Positions 9,340 to 17,906 of a stretch of 61,511 bases of DNA are shown piece by piece. Within the stretch, counting starts at the first letter, position 1; the number at the start of each line of letters is the position of its first letter. Where the stretch lies: NCBI GenBank assembly GCA_035513215.1, contig DATKCK010000007.1, positions 1-61,511 of the forward strand, written 5' to 3'. The translations under genes were made by a program, and so were the position numbers. This DNA comes from DATCZB01 sp035513215. GTDB taxonomy: Bacteria; Pseudomonadota; Gammaproteobacteria; Steroidobacterales; Rariloculaceae. The notes under the pieces were generated by a model. It ran no database searches and was not told where the DNA came from. It saw nothing but the letters and a program-made list of their open reading frames with translations.

Positions 9340-10422
9340 ATGACAACGAAATCCCGCATCGCCTCGGCCCTCACGTTGAGCTTCGCGGCAGCGGCCGCCG
9401 CCGCCCAGAGCCCCTCTTCCGCCTTCGATCGCGGCACGAGCCTGCAGGCCTGGCAGGACCCTGGCCTTCCTGCTCTGCTCGAGACCTGCCGGACCTCCCC
9501 TGCGATCCGTCCGATCGGCGGCAGCGCATCGGCCGAGGCCGCGCCCCCGCCCCCGCCCGCGCTGCCGACTTCGGGCGAGATACCGGGGGTCATCGCCGGC
9601 GGCGCGACCTGGAAGGTCGTCTGGGCGTGGGAGGGCAACAATGCCGACGGCCCCATCGCCGGCGACGGCGGCACGATGCTCTTCGCGAACAATGACGCGA
9701 GCAACGTCATGCGTCTCGACCCGGCCACCGGTCTCGCGACGATTATCCACGAGGATGCGAATACTGGCGGAGCCCTGTCCCGCAGCTCGGACGGCGCGCT
9801 CTTCCTCGCCTCGAGGGGTTTGAACGGCGGCATCGTGCAGCTCGAGCCGGAGCGTCGGATGTTCGCTGATTCGTTCCGCGGCGAGCCGCTCGAGTGCATC
9901 GGCGGCACGCTCAACGACCTCATGGCCGACAGTCTCGGCGGTGTCTACTTCACGATCTCCGGCGGCGGCCTCTTCTATGCCGACCGCGCGCGTGTCGTTT
10001 CGCAGTACGGCGAAGGAATGACGGGCGTGAACGGCATCATCCTGAGCCCGGACGAGCGAACGCTCTACGTTACGAACGGGCCCGTTCTCGTCGCGTTCGA
10101 CGTCGAGCCCGACGGCGCCCTGACGAACCAGCGCGACGTCGCCGAGCTCAGCAGCGGCGGCGGTGACGGCTCGACCGTCGATCAGGAGGGGCGCATCTAC
10201 GTCGCCAATGGCGGTTCCGCGGCCGATGTCTTCGCGCCGGACGGCGAATTCCTCGGCAGCATACCGGGCCCGCGCGGCCTGCATGGCGTCGCTTTCGGCG
10301 GGCCCGACAAGAGAACGCTGTTCGGCATCGTCTTTTACGGCGGCTGGGGCACGCCGAGCGCCAGAAACCAGGTCGTCGCGATTCCAATGATCGCCCAGGG
10401 ATATACAGGGCGCGCGAAGTAA
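9340..10422 (+). CDS. Exported SMP-30/gluconolactonase-like beta-propeller protein
   Basis: This 360-residue protein has a signal peptide (MTTKSRIASALTLSFAAAAAAAQ) and a Pro-rich linker (APPPPPALP). It then carries a six-bladed propeller of the SMP-30/gluconolactonase/LRE type: LNDLMADSLGGVYFT, GVNGIILSPDERTLYVTNG, GSTVDQEGRIYVANGG and LHGVAFGGPDKRTLFG. The N-D and D-G pairs fit the metal-binding positions of this family. A likely role is lactone hydrolysis or sugar-acid handling in the periplasm, in line with the neighbouring GH88/105-like protein and the PQQ sugar dehydrogenase now found 15 kb away. The substrate is not predictable. Its last about 30 codons occur again, decayed, at 25831-25906. 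Confidence 0.75.
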   Translation: MTTKSRIASALTLSFAAAAAAAQSPSSAFDRGTSLQAWQDPGLPALLETCRTSPAIRPIGGSASAEAAPPPPPALPTSGEIPGVIAGGATWKVVWAWEGNNADGPIAGDGGTMLFANNDASNVMRLDPATGLATIIHEDANTGGALSRSSDGALFLASRGLNGGIVQLEPERRMFADSFRGEPLECIGGTLNDLMADSLGGVYFTISGGGLFYADRARVVSQYGEGMTGVNGIILSPDERTLYVTNGPVLVAFDVEPDGALTNQRDVAELSSGGGDGSTVDQEGRIYVANGGSAADVFAPDGEFLGSIPGPRGLHGVAFGGPDKRTLFGIVFYGGWGTPSARNQVVAIPMIAQGYTGRAK

Positions 10423-10449
10423 GCCCGATCAGGGCACGAGCATCCGGAT
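10338..10449 (+). repeat. Island-flanking imperfect direct repeat, left copy
   Basis: This segment covers the last 28 codons of the SMP-30-like gene, its TAA, a 6-base spacer, and then an orphan copy of the last about seven codons of a PQQ sugar dehydrogenase gene in reverse (reading I-R-M-L-V-P-stop). It matches 25831-25934 with exact blocks CGGCGGCTGG, CGTCGCGATTCC, CGCGAAGTAA, CCGATCAG, ACGAGCA and CCGGAT in the same order. The sequence to the right (10450 on) has no counterpart. Confidence 0.75.
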
Positions 10450-10467
10450 TGAGGCTTGCGACTCTGC

Positions 10468-11103
10468 ATGATCGTTCTCAGTGATTCGGGGTCCGGAGCT
10501 TCGTGCGGAGTCGGCTCAAGATGGTGTCGCCATGCCCGTCACAGTGTTTGTACGTTCCTCCTTGCATCGCTCGGGTTATCTGTCTCACCCAGTGCGGATG
10601 CACGGGAGCTTCTGCTCAGTCTGGGCGCCGGGCCGCAGCCGGGCGGCAACCAGTCGAACCGATTGGCGAGCGTCGACTTCACGTTCTACACGTTCGAACG
10701 GAGCGCAAGACAGCACATCAGTGTCGGAGTCGCCTTCACTCAACTGAAAGCCGACACAGCCACAAACGATCGAATGAAGTTAATTTCGGTATATCCGGAG
10801 TTCAGCTACTATCCAGCGGCAGGTGGCCGAATCCGCGAGGCGCTGCCCGAGCGCGTGGAGCCGTATTTTTTCACTCGATTCCTGGGGGCGAGCTACATCA
10901 GTGCGAATACGCTTGGTGATCGACGTCAGGCCAATAACTTCACTTTCCTGGCGGAAGTCGGTGTTGGCATACTGATGGCGTTCGGAGATCGTCGCCGCTC
11001 GGAGTTCAGGCTGTCGTGGAAGCATTTCTCGAACGCCCGGCTGTTTGACGACAACGACGGCATCGATGTTCCCCTTGTTTTGAGTTGGGGGCTCAGATAC
11101 TGA
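10468..11103 (+). CDS. PagL-like lipid A 3-O-deacylase (acyloxyacyl hydrolase family)
   Basis: About 211 residues. After a signal-like hydrophobic stretch (VCTFLLASLGLSVSPSADA) it is a small beta-barrel-like outer membrane protein ending in an aromatic residue (SWGLRY). The C-terminal part has WKHFSNARLFDDNDGIDVPL, the PagL signature region. The catalytic His-x-Ser of PagL is present (H-F-S-N-A). Fourteen residues after the His, where PagL of Pseudomonas has its catalytic Glu, there is Asp. PagL removes the 3-linked acyl chain of lipid A in the outer membrane. It is the first gene inside the island and converges on the halogenase-like gene. The start is uncertain: ATG at 10468, or TTG at 10456 in the same frame. 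Confidence 0.65.
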   Translation: MIVLSDSGSGASCGVGSRWCRHARHSVCTFLLASLGLSVSPSADARELLLSLGAGPQPGGNQSNRLASVDFTFYTFERSARQHISVGVAFTQLKADTATNDRMKLISVYPEFSYYPAAGGRIREALPERVEPYFFTRFLGASYISANTLGDRRQANNFTFLAEVGVGILMAFGDRRRSEFRLSWKHFSNARLFDDNDGIDVPLVLSWGLRY

Positions 11104-11159
11104 GAGCTTCTTCAACGCAGCCAGCGCGGCGGGCGACCGAAAGCTTTGCTTATCATAGG

Positions 11160-12467
11160 CTAGGCTGACTCATTGCGGCTGGCGACCACGCCATCGCGGC
11201 GGCGTTCCGCCGCGGCGAGCCCGTCGCGCCAGCTGCGCAGCCAGGCCATGTAGTATATGAACTTGAAAATCAGTAGCCGACGACGGACGTGCTTGTTGTT
11301 AAAAACATCGCCGGCCAGCATCGAGATCACGCTTTCGTACACGCGTAGCGTATTGCGCGGATTGCTCATCAGGTAGCTCATCGCCGGTGTCGTGAACCGG
11401 TAGATGAACCAGGAGAATATGCCTATCCCTTGCTGCATCACCTTTTGGTGCCGCCTGCATTCGCGGCGATATCGACCCGCCCTACCATGCAGCCATGCCT
11501 CGGCAACGCTGACTCCGCTGGCCGCGCTGCTCATGGCAAGGTAGACGCCACTCGAGAAAACGGGATCGATAAACGCAAAGGCATCCCCGATCATCAGGTA
11601 GCCAGGGCCGTGCATGCGGCTGGATAGATACGAGTAATTACCGGTTGCCTGGACACCTGTGGCCAACTCTGCGCTCTGCATCCGATCTCTGATTTCAGCA
11701 ATTCCATTCAATGTCCCAACCAGAAAATCCTCGAGTGAGCCACGCCGTGTCTTGATGTAGTCCGGGTAACAAACGGCGCCGATGCTCATGATGTCATCGC
11801 GCAGCGGAATGAGCCAGATCCAGCCGTGCGCGAACCAGTAGAGACTGATGTTGCCCTGATCCCGACCGGGTCGCCGCCCGACGCCACGAAAATGGGAAAA
11901 GACTGCGGCGCTTGCATGCTTCCGGTTGCGCTTCTTCCAGCCCCGCGCGCTCGACATGAACGTGTCGCGACCGGACGCGTCAACGAGATATCGAGCTTCC
12001 CAGACCGATTCCCGTCCATCTCCGTCCACGGCCATTACTTTGTGCGATCCGCTGGGTTGAGATTCGACACGCGTGACCTTCGTGTTCTCATGTGTGTCGA
12101 CGCCCGCCTTCCGGCATTGCTCGAACAGCAATTGATCGAATTCGGATCGGCGCACCTCGAAGGCATGATCGGGACTATCGCCAAGCGCCTCGGAGAAGTA
12201 GAAGGTTTCGTGTTCGTTCCCGGTATTAGCAATAGAGAAGTCGGCTCCCAGCTTTGGGACACCGATGCGCCGAATCTCTTCAAGTACGCCCAGCCTCTTG
12301 AAGATCGGCAGATTCATCGGCAGAAGAGATTCGCCGATATGAAACCTGGGGTGCTCGTCTTTCTCGAGCAGTGTTACGCGCCAACCACGGCTGGCGGCGA
12401 GGCTCCCGAAAGTGGAGCCGGCCGGACCGCCTCCGATAATTAGTATGTCCGTCGAATTGGATTCCAT
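11160..12467 (-). CDS. Flavin-dependent halogenase-like FAD oxidoreductase of the aryl-polyene cluster
   Basis: This 435-residue protein has an N-terminal Rossmann GGGPAG at residues 12-17 for FAD. The flavin halogenase signature W-x-W-x-I-P is present as WIWLIP (residues 216-221). A lysine in VPKLGADF (K72) sits where halogenases of this class have the catalytic Lys that forms or steers the hypohalous species. GDAFAFIDPVFSSG is the second FAD-contact motif. Families close to it include phenolic halogenases and geranylgeranyl-reductase-like proteins. Xanthomonadins, the aryl polyenes of Xanthomonas, are brominated, so a halogenase in such a cluster makes sense. Activity and halide are inferred. 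It is divergent from the first ACP gene with 49 bases between them. Confidence 0.75.
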   Translation of the reverse strand: MESNSTDILIIGGGPAGSTFGSLAASRGWRVTLLEKDEHPRFHIGESLLPMNLPIFKRLGVLEEIRRIGVPKLGADFSIANTGNEHETFYFSEALGDSPDHAFEVRRSEFDQLLFEQCRKAGVDTHENTKVTRVESQPSGSHKVMAVDGDGRESVWEARYLVDASGRDTFMSSARGWKKRNRKHASAAVFSHFRGVGRRPGRDQGNISLYWFAHGWIWLIPLRDDIMSIGAVCYPDYIKTRRGSLEDFLVGTLNGIAEIRDRMQSAELATGVQATGNYSYLSSRMHGPGYLMIGDAFAFIDPVFSSGVYLAMSSAASGVSVAEAWLHGRAGRYRRECRRHQKVMQQGIGIFSWFIYRFTTPAMSYLMSNPRNTLRVYESVISMLAGDVFNNKHVRRRLLIFKFIYYMAWLRSWRDGLAAAERRRDGVVASRNESA

Positions 12468-12516
12468 GGTGAATCTAGTATCTCGGCCTGTCGATTGTTG
12501 CTATCATCGAATTACT

Positions 12517-12822
12517 ATGCAGCATACTGGTCCGTTCCACGAGTCACCAGACCGCTTGCAAGCCCAATCCGAATTCGAACGGGAAGTCGCCGCTCTCATC
12601 GTCGAAGCATTGAATCTCGAAGGCTTGGAAGCAAGCGACATCGACCCTCTGGAGCCGCTGTTCGGCGACGGGCTCGCGTTAGATTCGATCGATGCGCTCG
12701 AGCTTGCGCTTGCCATCACTCAGAAATATTCGGTCCAGCTTAAAGCGGATGACGCAGATATCAGAGAGGTGTTCGGCTCTCTACGAAGCCTGAGCGCTTA
12801 CATAGCCGAACGCACGGGTTAA
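12517..12822 (+). CDS. Acyl carrier protein (aryl-polyene type), first copy
   Basis: This 101-residue acidic helical protein has the phosphopantetheine site LALDSIDALEL (Ser57). It follows the ACP fold: helix 1 FEREVAALIVEALNL, the DIDPLEPLFGDGLALDSIDA loop and helix 2, then REVFGSLRSLSAYI. The ATG at 12517 is used because the open frame upstream runs through the divergent promoter region. Aryl-polyene clusters have two ACPs; the other is at 20025. The growing aryl-polyene chain would be attached here. Confidence 0.88.
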   Translation: MQHTGPFHESPDRLQAQSEFEREVAALIVEALNLEGLEASDIDPLEPLFGDGLALDSIDALELALAITQKYSVQLKADDADIREVFGSLRSLSAYIAERTG

Positions 12823-12879
12823 CCGCGGCGACATCTGTACAGCTTCGACGAGACCTTCGATCGACCTGACTGCCAGCAC

Positions 12880-14244
12880 ATGTCAGAGGCATCCCGCTTC
12901 CCGCTCTCGAGCCGGTGTCCCCAGGAGATTATCGTCCACGCTAAAGGTGGTCCCGTCCGCGTAGGCGAGCTGCTCGGCCGGGCGTCGTCTCTCGCGGCCA
13001 GCCTGCCAAGCCGTCCCTACGTATTGAACCTGTGCGGTAATCGCCACGAGTTCCTGCTTGGATTCTGCGCCGCCGTCATCGCCGGTCAATGTACGTTGAT
13101 GCCTCCGAATCAGCAGCCAGGCACCTTGCTAAAGATTGCAGGGGACTACGAGGGCTGTTACGTTCTGGGCGGCGGTGCCGTGGGCACTCTCGACCATTTT
13201 CCGATCGCAGAACCGCGCGTCGCGAGCCGTCTGGAATCGGCACCACTGGTGCCGGATGATCAGTTGTGCGCGATCCTTTTTACCTCGGGCAGCACGGGCG
13301 ATCCACAACCAAATCGTAAGTCCTGGCGGACCCTACGCTCAGGTGCGGACACGAATGCGAGACTGCTGTTAGGCGCACGCGCCGAGGCGATAAACCTGTT
13401 GGCGACCGTTCCGCCGCAACACATGTGGGGTTTCGAATCATCGATTCTGCTGCCCTTGTTCGCCGGAGTGGCGGTCAGCGAGTCGTCGCCCGTCTTTCCG
13501 AAGGATATCTACGATGCGCTCGAGGCCTTGGCGCGGCCGCGCGCACTCGTATCATCACCGATTCATTTGACGGCATTTCTCGATGCCACCGTAGGCAGGA
13601 TCGACATTGACTACATATTCACAGCAACTGCCCCGATGTCGACTCGGACGGCACTCGGCCTCGAAGCACGGCACGGCGCAAGAGTGGTCGATATTTTCGG
13701 TTCCAGCGAGTCGGGCATGCTGGCCGTGCGGCAGCCGGCCCACGATGATATCTGGACACTCGCCGACGCGTTCGGTCTCCGTGTAGAAGGTGCGCATACC
13801 TATATAGTCGCCGATCATCTCGAGGATGATGTCCGCCTGAGCGATCGCGTGGAAATTCTGGGAGAAGGACGGTTCCGCTGGATCGGTCGCGATGAGGACA
13901 TGATCAATATCGCAGGGAAGCGCGGCTCCCTCACGGATATCAATGGACGCCTGAACGAGATCAGGGGCGTTGAGGATGGCGTCATTTTCCTACCCGAGCC
14001 TGACGCAACGAGACTTGCCGCATTGGTCGTGGCTCCGTCGCTGCAGCCATCTGATATCCTCGACCAAATGCGGGACCGCATCGATCCTGTGTTTTTGCCG
14101 CGGCCCGTGTATATCGTTGCGTCGTTGCCACGACAGGAGACGAGCAAGCTGCCGCGACAGGCCGTAATTGACCTCTACGAGGAAATCAGGCAACAGAGAC
14201 GGACGACGAAGTGTGACGAGAGCGACACCCGGCAGGATGATTGA
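12880..14244 (+). CDS. AMP-dependent acyl (aryl starter) ligase, ApeH-like
   Basis: This 454-residue member of the AMP-binding (ANL) superfamily has the P-loop LFTSGSTGDPQ, PPQHMWGFESSILLPL, the A5-like motif DIFGSSESGM, and the GRDEDMINIAGKR region with its conserved Asp and Lys. The C-terminal domain is short. In aryl-polyene clusters this enzyme activates the aromatic starter acid as an adenylate and loads it onto an ACP. It follows the ACP gene by 57 bases, and the ATG is at 12880. Substrate (4-hydroxybenzoate-like or a related aryl acid) is inferred from the family, not visible in the sequence. Confidence 0.83.
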   Translation: MSEASRFPLSSRCPQEIIVHAKGGPVRVGELLGRASSLAASLPSRPYVLNLCGNRHEFLLGFCAAVIAGQCTLMPPNQQPGTLLKIAGDYEGCYVLGGGAVGTLDHFPIAEPRVASRLESAPLVPDDQLCAILFTSGSTGDPQPNRKSWRTLRSGADTNARLLLGARAEAINLLATVPPQHMWGFESSILLPLFAGVAVSESSPVFPKDIYDALEALARPRALVSSPIHLTAFLDATVGRIDIDYIFTATAPMSTRTALGLEARHGARVVDIFGSSESGMLAVRQPAHDDIWTLADAFGLRVEGAHTYIVADHLEDDVRLSDRVEILGEGRFRWIGRDEDMINIAGKRGSLTDINGRLNEIRGVEDGVIFLPEPDATRLAALVVAPSLQPSDILDQMRDRIDPVFLPRPVYIVASLPRQETSKLPRQAVIDLYEEIRQQRRTTKCDESDTRQDD

Positions 14245-14245
14245 A

Positions 14246-14833
14246 ATGCGATGTCTGCGTTTGCTTTATTTGCTATTGAGGGTAGTTCTGATCGCTTTGC
14301 TGCCGGCTTCGGCGGCGCTTGCCCTCGAACTTGCCGACATTCTCGCTGTTTCACGTGTAACCCCGCCAGCGCGTGTCGAATTCCAGGAAGAGCGGCATAG
14401 TCCGTTGTTCGACGAGGCGCTCTTGCTTAGCGGGTATCTCGAGTATCTCGACTACGGTGTGTTGCACAAGGTTATCGAATCGCCCTTCAGCGATGCGTTC
14501 ATGATCGATAGTGGCGAGATCCGGTTACAGCGGGACGGAGAGACGCGACAGATCTCGCTCGAAAGAAGGGATGAGCTCGCGACCATTATCGGAGGAATCG
14601 AGGCGATTCTGTCCGGTGAAGCGAGCCTTCTCGAGTCACTCTTCGACTACGAAATTTTCGGATCCATTACGGACTGGTCGATCGAACTCAAGCCAAAGTC
14701 CCGAAGCGTGGCCAGGCGCGTGCCGCTGCTGAGCGTCAGTGGAGACGGCGACTCGGTCGTTCGAATTCTCATCGACCTGCGGGACGGGGAAAGGCAGATC
14801 ATGAACATTCTCCACGAAGCGTCGGAACGCTGA
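14246..14833 (+). CDS. LolA-like outer membrane lipoprotein carrier/export accessory protein
   Basis: About 195 residues with a signal peptide (MRCLRLLYLLLRVVLIALLPASAALA) and a LolA-type beta-sheet pattern: RVEFQEERHSPLFDEALLLSGYLEYL, then VLHKVIESPF, FMIDSGEIRLQRDG and EIELKPKS-like strands. Aryl-polyene clusters carry a LolA-family gene next to the MMPL exporter; it is thought to carry the lipidic product across the periplasm. The ATG at 14246 follows AGGA by 9 bases; an ATG at 14237 overlaps the ligase stop and is the alternative. A parS-like site lies within the gene (14347-14362). Confidence 0.75.
   Translation: MRCLRLLYLLLRVVLIALLPASAALALELADILAVSRVTPPARVEFQEERHSPLFDEALLLSGYLEYLDYGVLHKVIESPFSDAFMIDSGEIRLQRDGETRQISLERRDELATIIGGIEAILSGEASLLESLFDYEIFGSITDWSIELKPKSRSVARRVPLLSVSGDGDSVVRILIDLRDGERQIMNILHEASER
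14347..14362. promoter_or_regulatory. Candidate parS (ParB-binding) site
   Basis: The 16 bases here match the widely conserved parS palindrome TGTTTCACGTGAAACA at 14 positions, with a perfect TGTTTCACGTG left part and differences at positions 12 and 16. Under equal base use, a match this good is expected about 0.02 times in a window this long. parA and parB are in the same window, 38 kb away. It lies inside a coding gene, as many parS sites do. No second copy this good was seen. Confidence 0.4.
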
Positions 14834-14865
14834 CCACAATCCTTTCCAAACGCTGGCGCACGTCG

Positions 14866-17121
14866 TTGCTCTGGATCGGGGCGACCGTGGTTATGGCGGT
14901 CATCGTCATCGCGCAACTCAGGTTGACGTTCGATCTTGGCGCCTTCCTGCCGCGACAGAAGACTGTGCTTCACGAGGTGCTGGTCGAGCAGATCAGAAGC
15001 GGGCCTGCATCACGACTAGTCATCATTGGGATCAATGGTGCTTCGCAAGACGCCCTGGCCGACGCCAGTGAGCAGATGAAGCAAGCTCTGGCGGCAGAGT
15101 CGCGTTTCACGTCGGTCGCTAACGGGGAGCTTGCACTCGACGAAGCTCAGGTGCCGGCGCCGATCGACCGCTATTTCCTGCTCATGCGGGACCTTGATTT
15201 TGGCGCGGATTCGCTCGACGCTGCCGTGCAATCGCGGCTTCGGGATCTCGCCTTCGCGGGAGGCCGTCCGCTCCTCGATCTCATTGCGCGCGATCCGTTT
15301 CTGGCGACGCTCGATGTTCTCATGCAACTGTCGCCCGCCGATACCGGTGGTGGGCTCTGGTTCGCCGAAGACGGCAGCGCCGTCCTGATCGCCGAAACTA
15401 AGGCCGCCTCGATCGATATTGGGGCGCAACGCGTCGCGATTGAGGCAATCAAGCGCGCGTTCGAGGACCTGCCGAATGCGTCGAGCCTCGAAATCGAGAT
15501 TACAGGCGTCGGTGCGTTTAGTGTCGAATTGCAGGAATCAATTCGCACGGAGGCGACGTTTCGCAGCATTCTCGCAAGTGCTGCACTGATGCTTGTTCTG
15601 CTCCTCGCGTTCCGAAGTTTCTGGTTATCGCTAGTCGCGGCGCTGCCGCTCGCCGTAGGATTCCTCGGCGGGCTCGCGTTCGTGAGCATGTTGTTCGACG
15701 AGGTACACGCCATCACGCTCGCGTTCGGCTTTACGATGCTCGGCGTAGCAATCGATTACCCAATCCACTTGCTGAGTCGCGTTCAAACCGAACCCGCGCC
15801 TGAAGCCATCACGCGGATCTGGCCGACGATGCGTCTCGGCGTAATCAGTACGTCAGTCGCGTATCTCGCGCTCCTGTTCGCGGGTTCCAGCGGCCTCGCC
15901 CAATTGGGCACGTTCACCGTGGCGGGTGTTGCCGTCGCAATGCTCGTAACTCGCACGTGGCTTCCTCTGCTCATTCAGCGTCGACCGCTCGAAAACCTCA
16001 GCGACAAGGGACCCCTGTTGACGTCGGACCTTTCGTGGCCTTTGGCTCTGATAGTACTACTCTCGATGACGGCGATTGCCTGGTACTTCGCAGACGCGAG
16101 ACTTTGGAACGACGATGTCTCGAGCCTCAGCCCGGTTCCCGCGGACCGGCTTGCGACTGATCGAAGGCTGCGCGCAGCTGCGCCCACGCCCGACATGCGC
16201 TATCAGCTCGTTCTGACGAGCAGCTCACTCGAAACGCTGCTCGTCGATTGTGAAAGAGCCGATCCTTTGCTAGCCGCAGCGAGAGCCGCTGGTCTCCTCG
16301 ACGGTTGGCAGTCGGTCTGTCAGCTGCTGCCGAGCCGGCAGCGACAGGCCGTTCGCCAAGCCGTGATTCCCGATGAGACTACACTTCGCGACAGAATGCG
16401 CGACGCGATTCAAGGCACCCCATTTCGCGACGATGCTTTCGAGCCTTTTCTGGAGATCGCGGCGATGGCGAGCCGCCTTGACGTTCTCGAACCTGCTGAT
16501 GTCGCGGCGACTCCGCTCCGAGCATGGCTCGATTCACATTTGCTAGAGCTGGAGTCCGGCTGGGTTGCCCTGGTCTCACTGGTGGGTCCCGACCCGCTGG
16601 CGCTGGCCGAGCAAGTCGAACAATGGCCGGTCTCGGCAAGCATCGTTGATATACAGGCGTCCTCGGCGGAGTTGATGCAGAGCTACCGATCGGGTGCCCT
16701 GAACGTTATCGGCATGGCCGCGCTTCTGATCATCACTTTGCTCTGGTTCGGCTACGGAAAGCTTCGCGACACCTTCTGGATCTGTCTCTCAGTCTCCGCC
16801 GCACTAGCGGCGTCGATTGCCGTGGCCACGATGGTTCACGGCAGCCTGACGGTGGTGCATATGGTCGCGCTGCTGCTCGTGCTCGGTCTCGGCCTCGACT
16901 ATGCTTTGTTCATGACCCGGGTTGAATCGGCGGAGGAGAGGCTACGCACACGCCGAAGTGTATTCTTGTGTGCAGTCTCGACGACGCTGGCTTTCGGTAT
17001 CCTCGCCGGGTCGTCGATCCCCGTGTTGCAATACATTGGTGTGACCGTCGCTACCGGGTCGGCGGCGATGTATCTGCTGGTTTACGTCGGCAGCTCGCGG
17101 TGTCGAGAGCACACCAGATGA
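14866..17121 (+). CDS. MMPL/RND-type exporter of the aryl-polyene cluster
   Basis: About 751 residues in the two-lobe MMPL arrangement: TM1 near the N terminus, a large periplasmic domain, TM2-TM6 (ILASAALMLVLLLAFRSFW to MLVTRTWLPLL), then a second TM, a periplasmic domain and five more helices (VIGMAALLIITLLWFGYG to MYLLVYVG). MITLAFGFTMLGVAIDYPIH and LLLVLGLGLDYALF are the paired TM4/TM10 motifs with the Asp-Tyr relay typical of MMPL proteins. It should export the polyene product from the inner membrane. The frame is open upstream past the lolA stop. The TTG at 14866 is the first standard start, but SKRWRTS just before it looks like the normal N terminus, so a CTG at 14830 overlapping the previous TGA is possible. 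The end overlaps the opposite-strand gene by 40 bases. Confidence 0.85.
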   Translation: MLWIGATVVMAVIVIAQLRLTFDLGAFLPRQKTVLHEVLVEQIRSGPASRLVIIGINGASQDALADASEQMKQALAAESRFTSVANGELALDEAQVPAPIDRYFLLMRDLDFGADSLDAAVQSRLRDLAFAGGRPLLDLIARDPFLATLDVLMQLSPADTGGGLWFAEDGSAVLIAETKAASIDIGAQRVAIEAIKRAFEDLPNASSLEIEITGVGAFSVELQESIRTEATFRSILASAALMLVLLLAFRSFWLSLVAALPLAVGFLGGLAFVSMLFDEVHAITLAFGFTMLGVAIDYPIHLLSRVQTEPAPEAITRIWPTMRLGVISTSVAYLALLFAGSSGLAQLGTFTVAGVAVAMLVTRTWLPLLIQRRPLENLSDKGPLLTSDLSWPLALIVLLSMTAIAWYFADARLWNDDVSSLSPVPADRLATDRRLRAAAPTPDMRYQLVLTSSSLETLLVDCERADPLLAAARAAGLLDGWQSVCQLLPSRQRQAVRQAVIPDETTLRDRMRDAIQGTPFRDDAFEPFLEIAAMASRLDVLEPADVAATPLRAWLDSHLLELESGWVALVSLVGPDPLALAEQVEQWPVSASIVDIQASSAELMQSYRSGALNVIGMAALLIITLLWFGYGKLRDTFWICLSVSAALAASIAVATMVHGSLTVVHMVALLLVLGLGLDYALFMTRVESAEERLRTRRSVFLCAVSTTLAFGILAGSSIPVLQYIGVTVATGSAAMYLLVYVGSSRCREHTR

Positions 17122-17906
17122 GAAGGCGAGAACTGGGCAGCCAGGGTGCTCGAATGGGAAATGGGGAACCTTTCCGAGTAGTCGCTGCCCTCGGCGGCTG
17201 CTATCAGCATATCCAGCATCGACGCCGTGAAAGTCCCGGCGAACTCGGGAAGGCGCGGCGTTACGGGCAAGCCCTTAGACTTCGAGTCGTGTTCGAGAGC
17301 CAAGGTGAGTGTCCCGAGTGGCCGCTCGCAGACCGACGTTTGCATCAGCAACATCGCGATGGAGAGCGGATTTCTGGCCGGAAAAATCGATTCGAACGTG
17401 TGCGTTGCTCGCGCTTCTTGGAATGCAACAAGGACCGGAATCCGTTCCTCGATCGCAAGCACAGCGCCCTCGAGCAGTGCGACGGCTGGCGAGTGGTCGT
17501 AGGCTGATACGGCATTCGCGGGCCAGTGTGCCCCGGTTGCGATCGACCAATAGCCCGAGCAGGCGTTATGCACGGAGTTATGGAACCTGGTTGGCGACAT
17601 GCTTAGGGGCTCGCGGGCCAACGCGCTGCACATGTAGTCCGTGATCTCAACATCTCCGAGACTCGAACCGAATACGGTGGCGACCGATGACGGATCGACG
17701 CGACCCATGCGGCAGGCATGGTCCATGACTTCGATGGCCATCCTGACGAACATGGATGCGCGCCGCCGGTCGCGTGGAGGGATGAGTTTGGCTTGCGGTT
17801 GCGACGTCATGTCGACGGATTCGCCGCGGACGATCGCCGAGAACTGGTCCCAGCTGGCGAATCGCTCGCTCCATATGCCGACGCCGGCCAGGTCGAGACT
17901 ATCCAC
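17082..17906 (-). CDS. Beta-ketoacyl synthase chain-length-factor-like protein (ApeC-like)
   Basis: About 274 residues. It is only the N-terminal half of a ketosynthase fold, as in the short ApeC-type partners. The start VDSLDLAGVGIWSERFASWDQF matches such proteins. RDRRRASMFVRMAIEVMDHA and VATVFGSSLGDVEIT follow, then FHNSVHNACSGYWSIATGA around the position equivalent to the active site. It pairs with the full KS upstream to make the heterodimer that sets chain length. GTG at 17906 overlaps the KS stop by eight bases and gives the best family match; an ATG at 17942 is the longer alternative. The last 40 bases overlap the convergent exporter gene. Confidence 0.8.
   Translation of the reverse strand: MDSLDLAGVGIWSERFASWDQFSAIVRGESVDMTSQPQAKLIPPRDRRRASMFVRMAIEVMDHACRMGRVDPSSVATVFGSSLGDVEITDYMCSALAREPLSMSPTRFHNSVHNACSGYWSIATGAHWPANAVSAYDHSPAVALLEGAVLAIEERIPVLVAFQEARATHTFESIFPARNPLSIAMLLMQTSVCERPLGTLTLALEHDSKSKGLPVTPRLPEFAGTFTASMLDMLIAAAEGSDYSERFPISHSSTLAAQFSPSHLVCSRHRELPT

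Noticed and set aside
9743..9751. DnaA box-like TTATCCACG
   Set aside because: A single box inside a coding gene; no cluster of boxes or AT-rich region, so not an origin.
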